Source: Streptomyces lacrimifluminis (lineage in GTDB: Bacteria > Actinomycetota > Actinomycetes > Streptomycetales > Streptomycetaceae). Taken from it: a stretch of 64,000 nucleotides of DNA. The stretch lies in assembly GCF_014646095.1 (NCBI RefSeq), contig NZ_BMMU01000001.1, positions 124,001 through 188,000 of the forward strand. Direction: 5' to 3'. The position numbers and the translations under genes were made by a program. Positions 41,564 through 49,767 of this stretch are shown in pieces. Below the pieces are notes generated by a model, which searched no databases, was not told where the DNA came from, and saw only the letters and a list, made by a program, of their open reading frames with translations. The stretch's first letter is position 1, and every line of letters starts with the position of its first letter.

Positions 41564-42604
41564 GTGGGTATCGAGAGCGACCAGGTCGTCTACGAGTATC
41601 TGAGCAGGGTCGGAGACCTGGCCCAGCAGCGGCAGTTGCCGTCCGGTGACCGGATGCGCCTCGTCTCGGGGCTGCGTGAGGAGATCGACCGGCGCCGCGC
41701 CAGGGCCACGGTCGACAGCCCGGCCTCCGTACGCCGCATCCTCGACCGCATCGGCACCCCGGACGAGGTCGTGGCCGGCGCGGGCCCCGGCCCCGGCCCC
41801 GGTGCGCCCGAGGCACCGCGGGCCTCCGTACCTGTACAGCGCGACCGCGAGGAGCCGCAGCGCAAGGGCAAGGGGCTCGGGCGACTCGTCCCGCACCCGC
41901 GCCCGGCGGAGGCCGGCAAGGGCAAGGAAGCGGACGCCGCGGAGGCGTTCGCTCCGTTTCCCGTGGACGGCGACCCCGCTCCGCCCCATCTCGCGGGTAC
42001 GGACGAACTCGGGGACGCGGACTGGTGGCTGGCGGGCCGCAGGGGTCCGCTCACGGACACGGACAGCCTCCCGGCCGGGTTCGTCGGCGGGGTGGAGATC
42101 CCCGACCTCCTCAAGCCGCCTCCCAGGCCCCAGAAGCCACAGCCGAAGCCGGCGGACGAGGCCGTCGAGCCCGACGCGACCGATTCGGCCTCGGAAGGGG
42201 ATGCCGAGGAGCAGATCGCCGAGGCACCCCGTCGGCGGCCCCGGCTGCGCCTCCGCCTCCCCTCCGGCAGCTGGAGCAACCCGCTGCTGCTCCTCGCCGC
42301 CGGCCTGCTCGTCGCGGGAGCGGTCCTCGGCAACGTCTACGCCCTCCTCGTCGGCTGGGCCATCGCCTACGCCTCCCGCCGGCTCTCCCAGGCCGAGACG
42401 AAGTGGGCGGTCGTGTACCTGCCCGGAGCGGCGGTCGCCGCCGGTGTCGGGTGGCTGTGGGGGCGTACGCAGGGCCGCTGGGGCGACCCCATCGCCGAGG
42501 GCCACATGAACGAGGCCCTCAGCCAGACCTGGCCGTGGGTGGTGAAGGGCGCCGCGATCGTCTCCGCCCTGTTCCTCGCCTGGCGCTCCCAACGCCGACG
42601 CTGA
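41564..42604 (+). CDS. Membrane protein with N-terminal regulatory-like helical domain
   Basis: A 346-residue protein. Residues 1-65 are a helical domain (IESDQVVYEYLSRVGDLAQQ, MRLVSGLREEIDRRRA, VRRILDRIGTPDEVVAG) resembling the HAAS/DUF1700 sensor-like N-terminus. A long Pro/Lys-rich disordered linker follows. The C-terminal quarter has three or four transmembrane segments (NPLLLLAAGLLVAGAVLGNV, YALLVGWAIAYASR, WAVVYLPGAAVAAGVGWL, VVKGAAIVSALFLAW). The GTG at 41564 gives the conserved-looking N-terminus; ATGs at 41537 and 41543 are alternatives inside the tandem repeat. Function unknown. Confidence 0.75.
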   Translation: MGIESDQVVYEYLSRVGDLAQQRQLPSGDRMRLVSGLREEIDRRRARATVDSPASVRRILDRIGTPDEVVAGAGPGPGPGAPEAPRASVPVQRDREEPQRKGKGLGRLVPHPRPAEAGKGKEADAAEAFAPFPVDGDPAPPHLAGTDELGDADWWLAGRRGPLTDTDSLPAGFVGGVEIPDLLKPPPRPQKPQPKPADEAVEPDATDSASEGDAEEQIAEAPRRRPRLRLRLPSGSWSNPLLLLAAGLLVAGAVLGNVYALLVGWAIAYASRRLSQAETKWAVVYLPGAAVAAGVGWLWGRTQGRWGDPIAEGHMNEALSQTWPWVVKGAAIVSALFLAWRSQRRR

Positions 42605-42979
42605 CCGCCCTCGCACTGGCTGCCTTCGCGTTCTCGGCCTGCGCGCTGGCTGCCCCACGCTGACCGCCCTCGCGCTGGCTGTCCTCGCGTTCTCAGCCCT
42701 CGCGCTGGCTGTCCTCGGGCTGGCTGCCTTGGCGCTCCCAGTCCCCGCGTTCTCAGCCTGCGCGCTGGTGCCCTCGCGTCTCCAGCCCGCGCGCCTCCAG
42801 CGCTCGCGCTGACTGCCTGCGCACTGGCTGCCCTCGTGTCCCAGTCCCCGCACTGACCGCCCCCGCACTGACCGCTCCCGCGTTCCCGGCCCCGCGCTCC
42901 CAGCCCCCGCACCGGCTGCCCCCGCCCCGGCCGTCCTCGCGCTGACCGCCCCCGCCGCCCCTCCGCCTGCTCCCGCACA
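42605..42979. repeat. Low-complexity degenerate repeat region
   Basis: About 375 bp built from irregular repeats of CTCGCGCTGGCTG, TTCTCAGCC and CTGACCGCCCC. It looks like an expanded and decayed short repeat. Open frames across it encode only Ala/Arg/Gly-rich sequence on the other strand and are not genes. It ends just before the HAD hydrolase start. Confidence 0.75.
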
Positions 42980-43687
42980 ATGGTGCATATGACAGCCATG
43001 CCCTCGCCGACGTCCTCCGGCGCGCTCACCGTCGGGTTCGATCTCGATATGACCCTCATCGACTCCCGCCCCGGCATCCACGCCTGTTATCTGGCGCTCG
43101 CCGAGCGGACGGGCACGTACATCGACGCCGACCTGGCCGTCACCCGGCTCGGTCCGCCCCTCGCGGACGAGCTGGTGCACTGGTTTCCGGCCGATCGGGT
43201 CGCGGCCATGAGCGATCTCTACCGCGCGATGTATCCGGCCATCGCCATCACCGCGACCCCCGCGATGACCGGCGCCCGCGAGGCGATCGCGGCCGTACGG
43301 GAGTTCGGCGGGCGGGCGATCGTCGTCACCGCCAAGTACGAGCCCAACGCCAAGCTGCACCTCGAACACCTCGGCATCGAGCCCGACGCGCTCATCGGAA
43401 ACCTGTGGGCCGAGCAGAAGGCGGTGGCGCTGCGCGAGCAGGGCGCGGGCGTGTACGTCGGCGACCACGTCGGGGACGTACGCGGCGCCAGGGCCGCCGG
43501 TGCCCTGTCGGTGGCCGTACCCACCGGGCCCTGTGACGCCGCTGAGCTGCGCGCGGCAGGCGCTGACGTCGTCCTCGACGACCTCACCCACTTCCCCGCC
43601 TGGCTGGCCTCCTACCCGCGAGACCCGCGAGACCCGCGAGACCCGGGCGACCCCGGCTACTCGGACGCGACGGCCGCCCGCGCCTGA
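42980..43687 (+). CDS. HAD-superfamily phosphatase (phosphoglycolate phosphatase-like)
   Basis: A 235-residue HAD hydrolase: motif I is VGFDLDMTLIDSRPG (nucleophile Asp, with Asp two residues on), motif II/III includes AIVVTAKYEPNAKLHLEHLGI, and motif IV is VYVGDHVGDVRGARAAG. The cap is the helical type of phosphoglycolate phosphatases. The start may be the ATG at 42980 or the one at 42989. The C-terminus (PRDPRDPRDPGDPG) is encoded by a 9-bp DNA repeat and is unlikely to matter for catalysis. It overlaps the convergent membrane-protein gene by 31 bases. Substrate unknown. Confidence 0.88.
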   Translation: MVHMTAMPSPTSSGALTVGFDLDMTLIDSRPGIHACYLALAERTGTYIDADLAVTRLGPPLADELVHWFPADRVAAMSDLYRAMYPAIAITATPAMTGAREAIAAVREFGGRAIVVTAKYEPNAKLHLEHLGIEPDALIGNLWAEQKAVALREQGAGVYVGDHVGDVRGARAAGALSVAVPTGPCDAAELRAAGADVVLDDLTHFPAWLASYPRDPRDPRDPGDPGYSDATAARA

Positions 43688-43914
43688 CGGCGGCCCTCGG
43701 CCACCGACTGCAGCACGCCGGCGCCCGCGAGAAGGAAGCCGACGCCCATCAGCATGCTCAAGCCGAACATGAACGTCGGGAATGGCTCCGTCCCGAGGAG
43801 GAATGGGGCCACGGTGACCAAAGTGGCCACCGCACCGACGAAGAACACGATGGCACCGACACGGATCAGCCGATCTCCGGCCGCGGCGGAATTCGTTTGG
43901 GTTTTGTCACGCAC
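43657..43914 (-). CDS. Small two-helix membrane protein
   Basis: An 85-residue integral membrane protein from the GTG at 43914, with two transmembrane helices (LIRVGAIVFFVGAVATLVTV and FMFGLSMLMGVGFLLAGAGV) joined by a loop LGTEPFPT. Similar small proteins are conserved in Streptomyces without known function. The start is not certain: the frame is open to 43947, and the ribosome-binding site for 43914 is poorly spaced. It ends inside the HAD gene on the other strand. Confidence 0.75.
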   Translation of the reverse strand: MRDKTQTNSAAAGDRLIRVGAIVFFVGAVATLVTVAPFLLGTEPFPTFMFGLSMLMGVGFLLAGAGVLQSVAEGRRQARAAVASE

Positions 43915-44048
43915 TCCACCAGGGTAGTTCCCTGCCCGAAGGAACAACCCGGCGACGTCTTGTCACCGGTCTGCAGACCACTAGCCTTGGAACCGGCGGG
44001 TCACACGACCCGCCCCAGTGCTATCAAGACCCGTTTTCCCGCCAGCAG

Positions 44049-44100
44049 TTCGAAGCGCTTCGAAGCACTTCGTAGCAGATTCAAGCAGCCCGAAGCAGTT
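44049..44100. repeat. Palindrome and CGAAGCA repeats ahead of the second cold-shock gene
   Basis: A perfect 16-bp palindrome, TTCGAAGCGCTTCGAA (44049-44064), begins a run of about five 10-12 base units of the type CGAAGCACTT. It lies 30-80 bases before the cold-shock start, probably in its leader. A role in mRNA structure or protein binding is only inferred. Confidence 0.6.
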
Positions 44101-44130
44101 TTCCGACGAGTATGAGGACGAGGAACAGAC

Positions 44131-44514
44131 GTGCCCACCGGCAAGGTCAAGTGGTTCAACAGTGAGAAGGGTTTCGGCTTTCTCTCCCGCGATGACGGCG
44201 GTGACGTCTTCGTCCATTCCTCGGTCCTGCCCGCCGGAGTCGATTCCCTCAAGCCGGGCCAGCGCGTGGAGTTCGGAGTTGTCGCCGGCCAACGCGGTGA
44301 CCAGGCACTTTCCGTCGTGATCCTGGACCCGACCCCGTCGGTCGCGGCGGCACAGCGCAAGAAGCCCGACGAACTGGCCTCCATCGTCCAGGACTTGACG
44401 ACCGTCCTGGAGAACATCACGCCGATGCTGGAAAGGGGCCGTTACCCCGAGAAGGCCTCGGGCGCGAAGATCGCGGGCCTGCTGCGGGCGGTCGCCGACC
44501 AGTTGGACGTGTAG
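44131..44514 (+). CDS. Cold-shock-domain protein with C-terminal extension
   Basis: A 127-residue protein: a standard cold-shock domain ([20 protein letters not shown] with RNP1 KGFGFL, then DVFVHSSVL as RNP2) and a 60-residue helical extension ([35 protein letters not shown]). The extension is typical of a second Csp class in Streptomyces and may mediate oligomerisation. It starts at GTG after GAGGACGAGGAA. The leader contains the palindromic repeats. It is convergent with mqnD. Confidence 0.92.
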   Translation: MPTGKVKWFNSEKGFGFLSRDDGGDVFVHSSVLPAGVDSLKPGQRVEFGVVAGQRGDQALSVVILDPTPSVAAAQRKKPDELASIVQDLTTVLENITPMLERGRYPEKASGAKIAGLLRAVADQLDV

Positions 44515-44557
44515 GCGTTTCCAGGGACTCCAAGGACTCCGGAGATTCCGGAGAGGC

Positions 44558-45427
44558 CTAGGGGAAATCGAGTGCGTTCGGGCCGAGGGGCGGCACCAGC
44601 CCCTCGGCCGCCGCGCGGGTCAGCAGCCCCCTGACCGCCGCATAGCCGTCCTCGCCGAGGTCGGCGGTGAACTCGTTGACGTACAGCCCGATGTGCTGGT
44701 CGGCGACCTTCGGGTCCATCTCCTGCGCGTGCTCCAGGACATAGGCCCTGGAGGCCTCCGGGTCGTCCCAGGCGGCGCGTACGGACGTCCGGGCCGCCCG
44801 GGCCAGCAGCTCCAGCGTCCGGGCTCCCAGCGACCGCTTGGCGATGATCGCGCCGAGCGGGATCGGCAGCCCGGTCGTCGCCTCCCAGTGCTCACCCATG
44901 TCCGCGAGCTTGTGCAGCCCGTAGTTCCGGTACGTGAAGCGCGCCTCGTGGATGACCAGCCCGGCGTCGACCTTCCCGTCCCGCACGGCGGGCATGATCT
45001 CGTGGAACGGCATCACGACGACCTCCCCGACCCCGCCGGGGACCGTGTCGGCCGCCCACAGCCGGAACAGCAGGTACGCCGTCGACCGCTCGCTCGGCAC
45101 CGCGACCGTACGTCCGGTCAGATCGGCCCCCGCCTCCCGCGTGAGCACCAGGGGGCCGCAGCCCCGCCCCAGCGCGCCCCCGCAGGGCAGCAGCGCGTAC
45201 TCGTCGAGGACGTACGGCAGCACGGCGTACGACACCTTCAGTACGTCGAACTCGCCGCGCTCGGCCATCCCGTTGGTGATGTCGATGTCCGCGAAGGTCA
45301 CGTCCAGCGCGGGCGCGCCCGGCACCCGGCCGTGGGCCCAGGCGTCGAAGACGAAGGTGTCGTTCGGGCAGGGCGAGTACGCGATCTGGAGTGGCTGTTC
45401 AGCCTGCGCGCTCATGTGGGTGTTCAT
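44558..45427 (-). CDS. mqnD: 1,4-dihydroxy-6-naphthoate synthase
   Basis: The enzyme of the futalosine menaquinone pathway that turns cyclic dehypoxanthine futalosine into 1,4-dihydroxy-6-naphthoate. It has a periplasmic-binding-protein-like fold with the signature IAYSPCPNDTFVFDAWAHG (about residues 15-33). LLFRLWAADT, MPFHEIMPAVRDGKVDAGLVIHE and FTYRNYGLHKLADMGEHWE are also typical. Length is 289 residues. It starts at ATG (45427) inside the end of mqnB, so the two are translationally coupled. MqnA and MqnC are not in the window. Confidence 0.94.
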   Translation of the reverse strand: MNTHMSAQAEQPLQIAYSPCPNDTFVFDAWAHGRVPGAPALDVTFADIDITNGMAERGEFDVLKVSYAVLPYVLDEYALLPCGGALGRGCGPLVLTREAGADLTGRTVAVPSERSTAYLLFRLWAADTVPGGVGEVVVMPFHEIMPAVRDGKVDAGLVIHEARFTYRNYGLHKLADMGEHWEATTGLPIPLGAIIAKRSLGARTLELLARAARTSVRAAWDDPEASRAYVLEHAQEMDPKVADQHIGLYVNEFTADLGEDGYAAVRGLLTRAAAEGLVPPLGPNALDFP

Positions 45428-46136
45428 GTGGGTTCCAACTCTCCAGTACCGGCGTGAGCTTCCCGAAGGCCTCCGTCAGGGCCGTGAGCGCGTCGCCGAT
45501 GCGCCAGGCGGCGCGGTCGCGGGGGCCGACGGGGTTGGACACGGCCCGGATCTCCAGCACCGGCACTCCGTGCGCGGCGGCGGCCTCGGCGACCCCGAAG
45601 CCCTCCATCGCCTCGGCCAGCGCACTCGGATGCCGGGCGCGCAGCTCGGTGGCGCGTTCGGCGCTGCCGGTGACGGTGGAGACGGTCAGTACGGCGCCGG
45701 CGCGGGCGTTTGTCACTGCTGCGACATCTCGTACGAGTGCTTCCGGCGGACGGTGGGTGACGGCGCCGAAGCCGAGTGCGGTGACCGGAACGAACCCGTC
45801 CGGGGTCTCGGCGCCCAGGTCCGCGACGGTGATCTCGTCGGCGACGACCAGCGAGCCGACCGGTGCCTCCGGCTGGAAACCGCCGGCGATGCCCGCCGAG
45901 ACGACCAGGTCGTACGGGGCGCCGCGGAGGGCGGCGGCGGTGAGCGCGGAGGCGACGGACGCGGCGGAGGCGGCGGGGCCGACTCCCGCGGCGATGACGT
46001 CGAACGGTCCCGTGACCTCGCCGTCAGCGGCGCCGAACGCCTGTGCCACCGCGGCCCGTTCGACGGAGACCGCGGTGGCGACGAGGACGCGTACTCCCGA
46101 GATCGTCAGGAGTCCTTCTTCAGCCGGAACGACCAC
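45399..46136 (-). CDS. mqnB: Futalosine hydrolase, start uncertain
   Basis: It removes hypoxanthine from futalosine, giving dehypoxanthine futalosine. It is a nucleosidase of the PNP fold: VRVLVATAVSVERAAVAQ, DVIAAGVGPAASAAS, YDLVVSAGIAGGF, and the active-site EAMEGFGVAEAAAAHGVPVLEIRAVSN are present. The conserved N-terminus (VRVLVATAV) has no ATG, GTG or TTG at its expected start. The options are a GTG at 46136, inside the upstream lipoprotein gene, or a rare CTG at 46112 that overlaps that gene's TGA stop. I list the GTG. The downstream end overlaps mqnD. Confidence 0.88.
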   Translation of the reverse strand: MVVPAEEGLLTISGVRVLVATAVSVERAAVAQAFGAADGEVTGPFDVIAAGVGPAASAASVASALTAAALRGAPYDLVVSAGIAGGFQPEAPVGSLVVADEITVADLGAETPDGFVPVTALGFGAVTHRPPEALVRDVAAVTNARAGAVLTVSTVTGSAERATELRARHPSALAEAMEGFGVAEAAAAHGVPVLEIRAVSNPVGPRDRAAWRIGDALTALTEAFGKLTPVLESWNPHEHPHERAG

Positions 46137-46606
46137 ACGCCCGTGACGTCGTTCTCGCCCTCCTTGATGGAGACGAGCGTCGAGTCTCCCTGGGCGCCGT
46201 ACTGCTCGTTGAAGAACACGCTGCCCGGGATCGTGCGGTACGTCTTGCTGCTGGAGTCGGTCAGCGGGTTGCCGTTCAGCAGGATCGTCCAGCCCTTGTC
46301 GGCGATCTTCGGGTCGACACCGAAGCGCACGTTCTCGTCCGGGTCGACCTTGATGCTCTTGACGTCCGCGTCCTTGGCGGTGTCCTTCTTGAGGCACTCG
46401 GCCACCTCGGCCGTCTTCAGCTCCTTGGCGTCGCCGTCGGCGTAGCAGGAGGCCTCCGAGCTCACCGAGGACGTGCCGACGGTGACGGTGGAGATCGGCG
46501 TCGGCTTGTCGCAGGCGGACAGGACGAGCAGTCCGGCACCAACGGCGCCGACGGCGGCAACAGCGCGGCGACGGCGCGCAGTGGAAGCGGAACGCAACGA
46601 GGTCAT
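46106..46606 (-). CDS. Lipoprotein, DUF2771-like
   Basis: A 166-residue lipoprotein: an Arg-rich n-region, a hydrophobic core (AVAAVGAVGAGLLVLSAC) and lipobox LSAC with the lipidated Cys at about 32. The mature part has two further cysteines (EASCYADG and VAECLKKD) and a beta-rich C-terminus (GWTILLNGNPLTDSS, VTGVWSFRLKKDS). It resembles the DUF2771 family of actinobacteria, with no known role. It starts at ATG and its end overlaps mqnB, so it is probably the first gene of the mqnB-mqnD unit. Confidence 0.82.
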   Translation of the reverse strand: MTSLRSASTARRRRAVAAVGAVGAGLLVLSACDKPTPISTVTVGTSSVSSEASCYADGDAKELKTAEVAECLKKDTAKDADVKSIKVDPDENVRFGVDPKIADKGWTILLNGNPLTDSSSKTYRTIPGSVFFNEQYGAQGDSTLVSIKEGENDVTGVWSFRLKKDS

Positions 46607-46721
46607 GGCCGAAGGCTATCGGGCACCCGCGACACGGTTGTCACGTGGGTACGGCGTGCCGGGCACCGGTGCGTGGTGTCCGGGCCTCCGTACGCGGTGT
46701 CCCCGGCCCCGCCGAGTGGTG

Positions 46722-48176
46722 TCAGGCGACGCGGGGCTGGGCCCGGCTCCCGTGGCGGGCCGAGCCGATCAGGCCCTTGACGGTGGTCAGCCAGCCCGTG
46801 GCGACGATCGCGGCGGCCACCCCGAGGCCCAGTTCGCCCACCAGCGGCAGCGCGATACCGATCGCGCCGCCGAGCACCCAGGCCATCTGGAGCAGCGTCT
46901 CGGAGCGGGCGAACGCGGAGGAGCGGACGTGCTCGGGGACGTCCCGCTGGATCAGCGCGTCCAGGGACAGCTTGGCGAGGGCCTGGCAGAACCCGGCGAC
47001 CGCGGCCAGACAGGCGACCAGGGCGGCGCCGAAGAAGATCGCGGCGACGATCGCCGCGCCGAGGACCACGGCGACGACGGTCACGACGATCAGCTCCGGC
47101 GCGCGTTGCTTCACGGCCGCCCCGACCGCCGTACCGAGCGCGTTGCCCACACCCGCGGCGACGGCGACCATGCCCAGCGACCACGCGGCGCTCTCCCCGG
47201 TCAGCGGGTGCTCGCGGAGCAGGAAGGCGAGGAAGAAGATCAGGAAGCCGGACAGACAGCGCAGGGCGGCGTTGGCGGCCAGGGCGTGCGTGACGGCCGT
47301 GCCGACCGTGCGCAGGCCCGGGCGGCGCAGGGTCTCGCGGCGGTGCGGGCCGTGCAGATGCTCCGCGTCCGCCGCCAGCAGGGCGGTGTCCTCGCCCTTG
47401 GCGGAGTCCACCTTGTGGGGGAGCGAGAAGGACAGGAACGTACCCGCGATGAAGATCACGAAGGCGCCGTAGAGCGGCCAGCGCGGCCCTATGGCCTGGA
47501 GCCCGGCGCCGATGGGCGCGGCCACACCGGTGGCGAGCAGCCCGCTCAGCGTGACCCGCGAATTGGCCTTCACCAGGGAGAACCCGGGTGGCAGGAGGCG
47601 GGGTACGACAGCGCTGCGGACCACGCCGTACGCCTTCGAGGCGACCAGGACGCCCAGTGCGGCCGGGTACAGCTCGATGCTGCCGGTGGCGACCGCGCCG
47701 GCGAGCAGCAGGGCGAGGAGCGCGCGGGCGAGCATGGCGCCGGCCATCGCGGCGCGGCGGCCGTGCGGGAGGCGGTCGAGGAGGGGGCCGATCACGGGGG
47801 CGAGGAGCGTGAAGGGCGCCATGGTGATGCCGAGATAGATGGCCACGCGCCCGCGTGCCTCGTCGGTGGGGACGGAGAAGAACACGGTGGAGGCCAGGGC
47901 GACGGTGATCATGACGTCGCCGGCGCCGTTCACCGCGTGCAGTTCGATGAGCTTGCCGAGCCCGGACTCCCCGGCCCCGTGCGCGTGGGTGGCCTTGCGG
48001 ATGCCCCGGGCGGTGCCGGTCACCGGAAAGTGCAGGGCACGCCCGACCGCACGTACGGACCCGTTCATCCGGTCCCGTACGCCACGCCGGCCTCTCTTGG
48101 TGCCGGTGCCGCTCCGGTTGTGCCCCTCTGTCCCACCGGTCCCGGTGGTGCCGTGGGGCGACTGCTCGGTTGCCAC
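46722..48176 (-). CDS. Major facilitator superfamily transporter
   Basis: A 484-residue MFS protein with about 12 transmembrane helices after a roughly 95-residue basic, Gly/Thr-rich cytoplasmic tail (TGTGGTEGHNRSGTGTKRGR). The A-motif-like loop DRLPHGRRAAM between helices 2 and 3 is clear. The long central loop (HKVDSAKGEDTALLAADAEH) joins the two halves. The start is the GTG at 48176 (VATEQSPHG). Substrate cannot be read; similar Streptomyces genes are annotated as efflux-type MFS proteins. It lies 115 bp downstream of no operon partner and is divergent from the DUF3027 gene. Confidence 0.87.
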   Translation of the reverse strand: MATEQSPHGTTGTGGTEGHNRSGTGTKRGRRGVRDRMNGSVRAVGRALHFPVTGTARGIRKATHAHGAGESGLGKLIELHAVNGAGDVMITVALASTVFFSVPTDEARGRVAIYLGITMAPFTLLAPVIGPLLDRLPHGRRAAMAGAMLARALLALLLAGAVATGSIELYPAALGVLVASKAYGVVRSAVVPRLLPPGFSLVKANSRVTLSGLLATGVAAPIGAGLQAIGPRWPLYGAFVIFIAGTFLSFSLPHKVDSAKGEDTALLAADAEHLHGPHRRETLRRPGLRTVGTAVTHALAANAALRCLSGFLIFFLAFLLREHPLTGESAAWSLGMVAVAAGVGNALGTAVGAAVKQRAPELIVVTVVAVVLGAAIVAAIFFGAALVACLAAVAGFCQALAKLSLDALIQRDVPEHVRSSAFARSETLLQMAWVLGGAIGIALPLVGELGLGVAAAIVATGWLTTVKGLIGSARHGSRAQPRVA

Positions 48177-48715
48177 CCCGCCATAGTGCCCCGAGAACGG
48201 CGTACCTAGTGCGGTTACCGCGCGTATGGGGCCGAGTGGGGCGGGAGAGGGCGGGGTTGGGCGGGCCCTCGGGGTCTGTGCGAAGGCCCCGCAGGGGTCT
48301 CTCAGGTGTCTCTCAGGTGTCCCTCGGGGATCTTCCCGGAGGTCTCCCGGAGATCTCTCGGACGGTTTCCGTGGGGTGTTTTCCGGCCATTGAGGGTTGG
48401 GAAGAGTGAGGTGAGAGGCGGGAGAAGGACCAGCGGAGAGGGGGCCGGAGTTGCCACGGTTGGATGTCGGACGCCACGAACCGTCCCGTCGGTGTGGGCC
48501 CCGGGCGCTGGAGAAGGTAGCGTGCGTAGCGCGCAGTGGCGGTTGTTCTCGGCCGCGCGCCTCTCGGCCATCCCGCAGAATGGATGACGTAGGTGCGCCC
48601 GAGCGTGATCGGGCGTGAACGTTGACGCGGTCCTCCGGTCCGCTCCGTTCGCACCCGTTCGCACCCCGTCGGGACGAGCGCACTCGTGAGACGGCGTAGG
48701 AGAGAAGCGATACCT
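48177..48715. other. 539-bp divergent intergenic region
   Basis: It separates the MFS gene and the DUF3027 gene. I find no credible gene: open frames give Arg/Pro/Ser-rich products without family features. There are short direct repeats GTCTCTCAGG (48297-48306 and 48308-48317) and related CTCTCGG/CTCCCGG units to 48360. The right-hand 150 bp probably carry the DUF3027 promoter, whose gene is preceded by TAGGAGAGAAG. Confidence 0.55.
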
Positions 48716-49681
48716 GTGAGCGCAGCGACAACGCGAAGCCGCACCCCCGACCGCCTGTGCGCCGAGGCCGTCGACCTCGCCCTTTCGGCGGCGGAGGAGG
48801 CGGCGGCGCCAGGCGTGGTGGGTGAACACGCGGGCCTGGTGTCAGAAGGGGACCGTGTCGTCACGCACTTCTTCGAGTGCAAGGAGTTCGGCTACCGGGG
48901 CTGGCGCTGGGCGGTGACGGTCGCCCGGGCGTCCCGGGCGAAGCTGGTCACCCTGAACGAGGTGGTGCTCCTCCCGGGCCCCGACGCCCTCCAGGCCCCG
49001 GAGTGGGTGCCCTGGAGCGAGCGTCTGCGCCCCGGGGACATGGGCCCCGGCGACCTGCTCCCGACGGACGCGGAGGATCTGCGTCTGGAGCCGGGTTACT
49101 CGGGCGAGGACGAGCCCCTGCCGAACTCCGTGCTGGCGTCGGGGTCCGTGGCGGTTTCGGCTTCGGTGGCACTGGCCGCGGATCTGGCGGACGCCGAGGA
49201 CGCGGACATCACGGAGGGCTCACCGGCGGACTTCACGGTCGTACCGGCTCGCGGCTCGATCGCCGCGGTGGCGGAGGAACTGGGCATGCGCCGGGCGCGC
49301 GTCCTGTCGCGGTACGGCCTCCACACCGCCGCCGACCGCTGGGAGGACGCGTACGGCCCCACGACGCCCATGGCCCAGGCCGCGCCGGCGACGTGCGTGA
49401 GCTGCGGGTTCCTCGTGGCGATCGGCGGGTCGCTCGGGCAGGCCTTCGGCGTGTGCACGAACGAGTTCGCCCCGGCGGACGGGCGTGTGGTGTCCCTGGC
49501 GTACGGCTGCGGGGGGCACTCGGAGGCAGCGGTGATGCCGAAGCCGCCGGTTCCGCCGCCGCACGTGATCGACGAGACGATCGTGGACCCGTTCCCGCTG
49601 CGGCCCGCGGCGGACTCCGGATCCGTGTCGGTGGGCGGGACCGACGAGGATGCGGATGCGGCGGACCTCGGGCACTCGTAG
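48716..49681 (+). CDS. DUF3027 domain protein
   Basis: A 321-residue protein with the DUF3027 pattern (RLCAEAVDLALSAAEEAA, VVTHFFECKEFGYRGWRWAV, LNEVVLLPGPDALQAPEWVPW). The C-terminal half includes RRARVLSRYGLHTAADRWED and a possible zinc site (ATCVSCGFLV...GVCTNEF). The family is conserved in actinobacteria; its function is not known to me. It starts at GTG (48716) after AGGAGAGAAG. It is convergent with the SPFH gene across a bidirectional terminator. Confidence 0.87.
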   Translation: MSAATTRSRTPDRLCAEAVDLALSAAEEAAAPGVVGEHAGLVSEGDRVVTHFFECKEFGYRGWRWAVTVARASRAKLVTLNEVVLLPGPDALQAPEWVPWSERLRPGDMGPGDLLPTDAEDLRLEPGYSGEDEPLPNSVLASGSVAVSASVALAADLADAEDADITEGSPADFTVVPARGSIAAVAEELGMRRARVLSRYGLHTAADRWEDAYGPTTPMAQAAPATCVSCGFLVAIGGSLGQAFGVCTNEFAPADGRVVSLAYGCGGHSEAAVMPKPPVPPPHVIDETIVDPFPLRPAADSGSVSVGGTDEDADAADLGHS

Positions 49682-49708
49682 TGGGTGGTTCTTAGACAGA
49701 GGGTGCGC

Positions 49709-49741
49709 GACCCCGCCGAGCCCTGCTGCTCGGCGGGATCG
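49709..49741. terminator. Bidirectional terminator between convergent genes
   Basis: CCCGCCGAG (49712-49720) pairs with CTCGGCGGG (49729-49737), extended outward by CGA/TCG with mismatches. It lies between the convergent ends of the DUF3027 and SPFH genes. Confidence 0.7.
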
Positions 49742-49767
49742 TTGCCCACCGCACCGGGTGGTTCCGG

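Noticed and set aside
42753..42980. Gly/Arg/Ala-rich minus-strand frame in the low-complexity region
   Set aside because: It is a translation of short DNA repeats and has no protein-like composition or conserved start.
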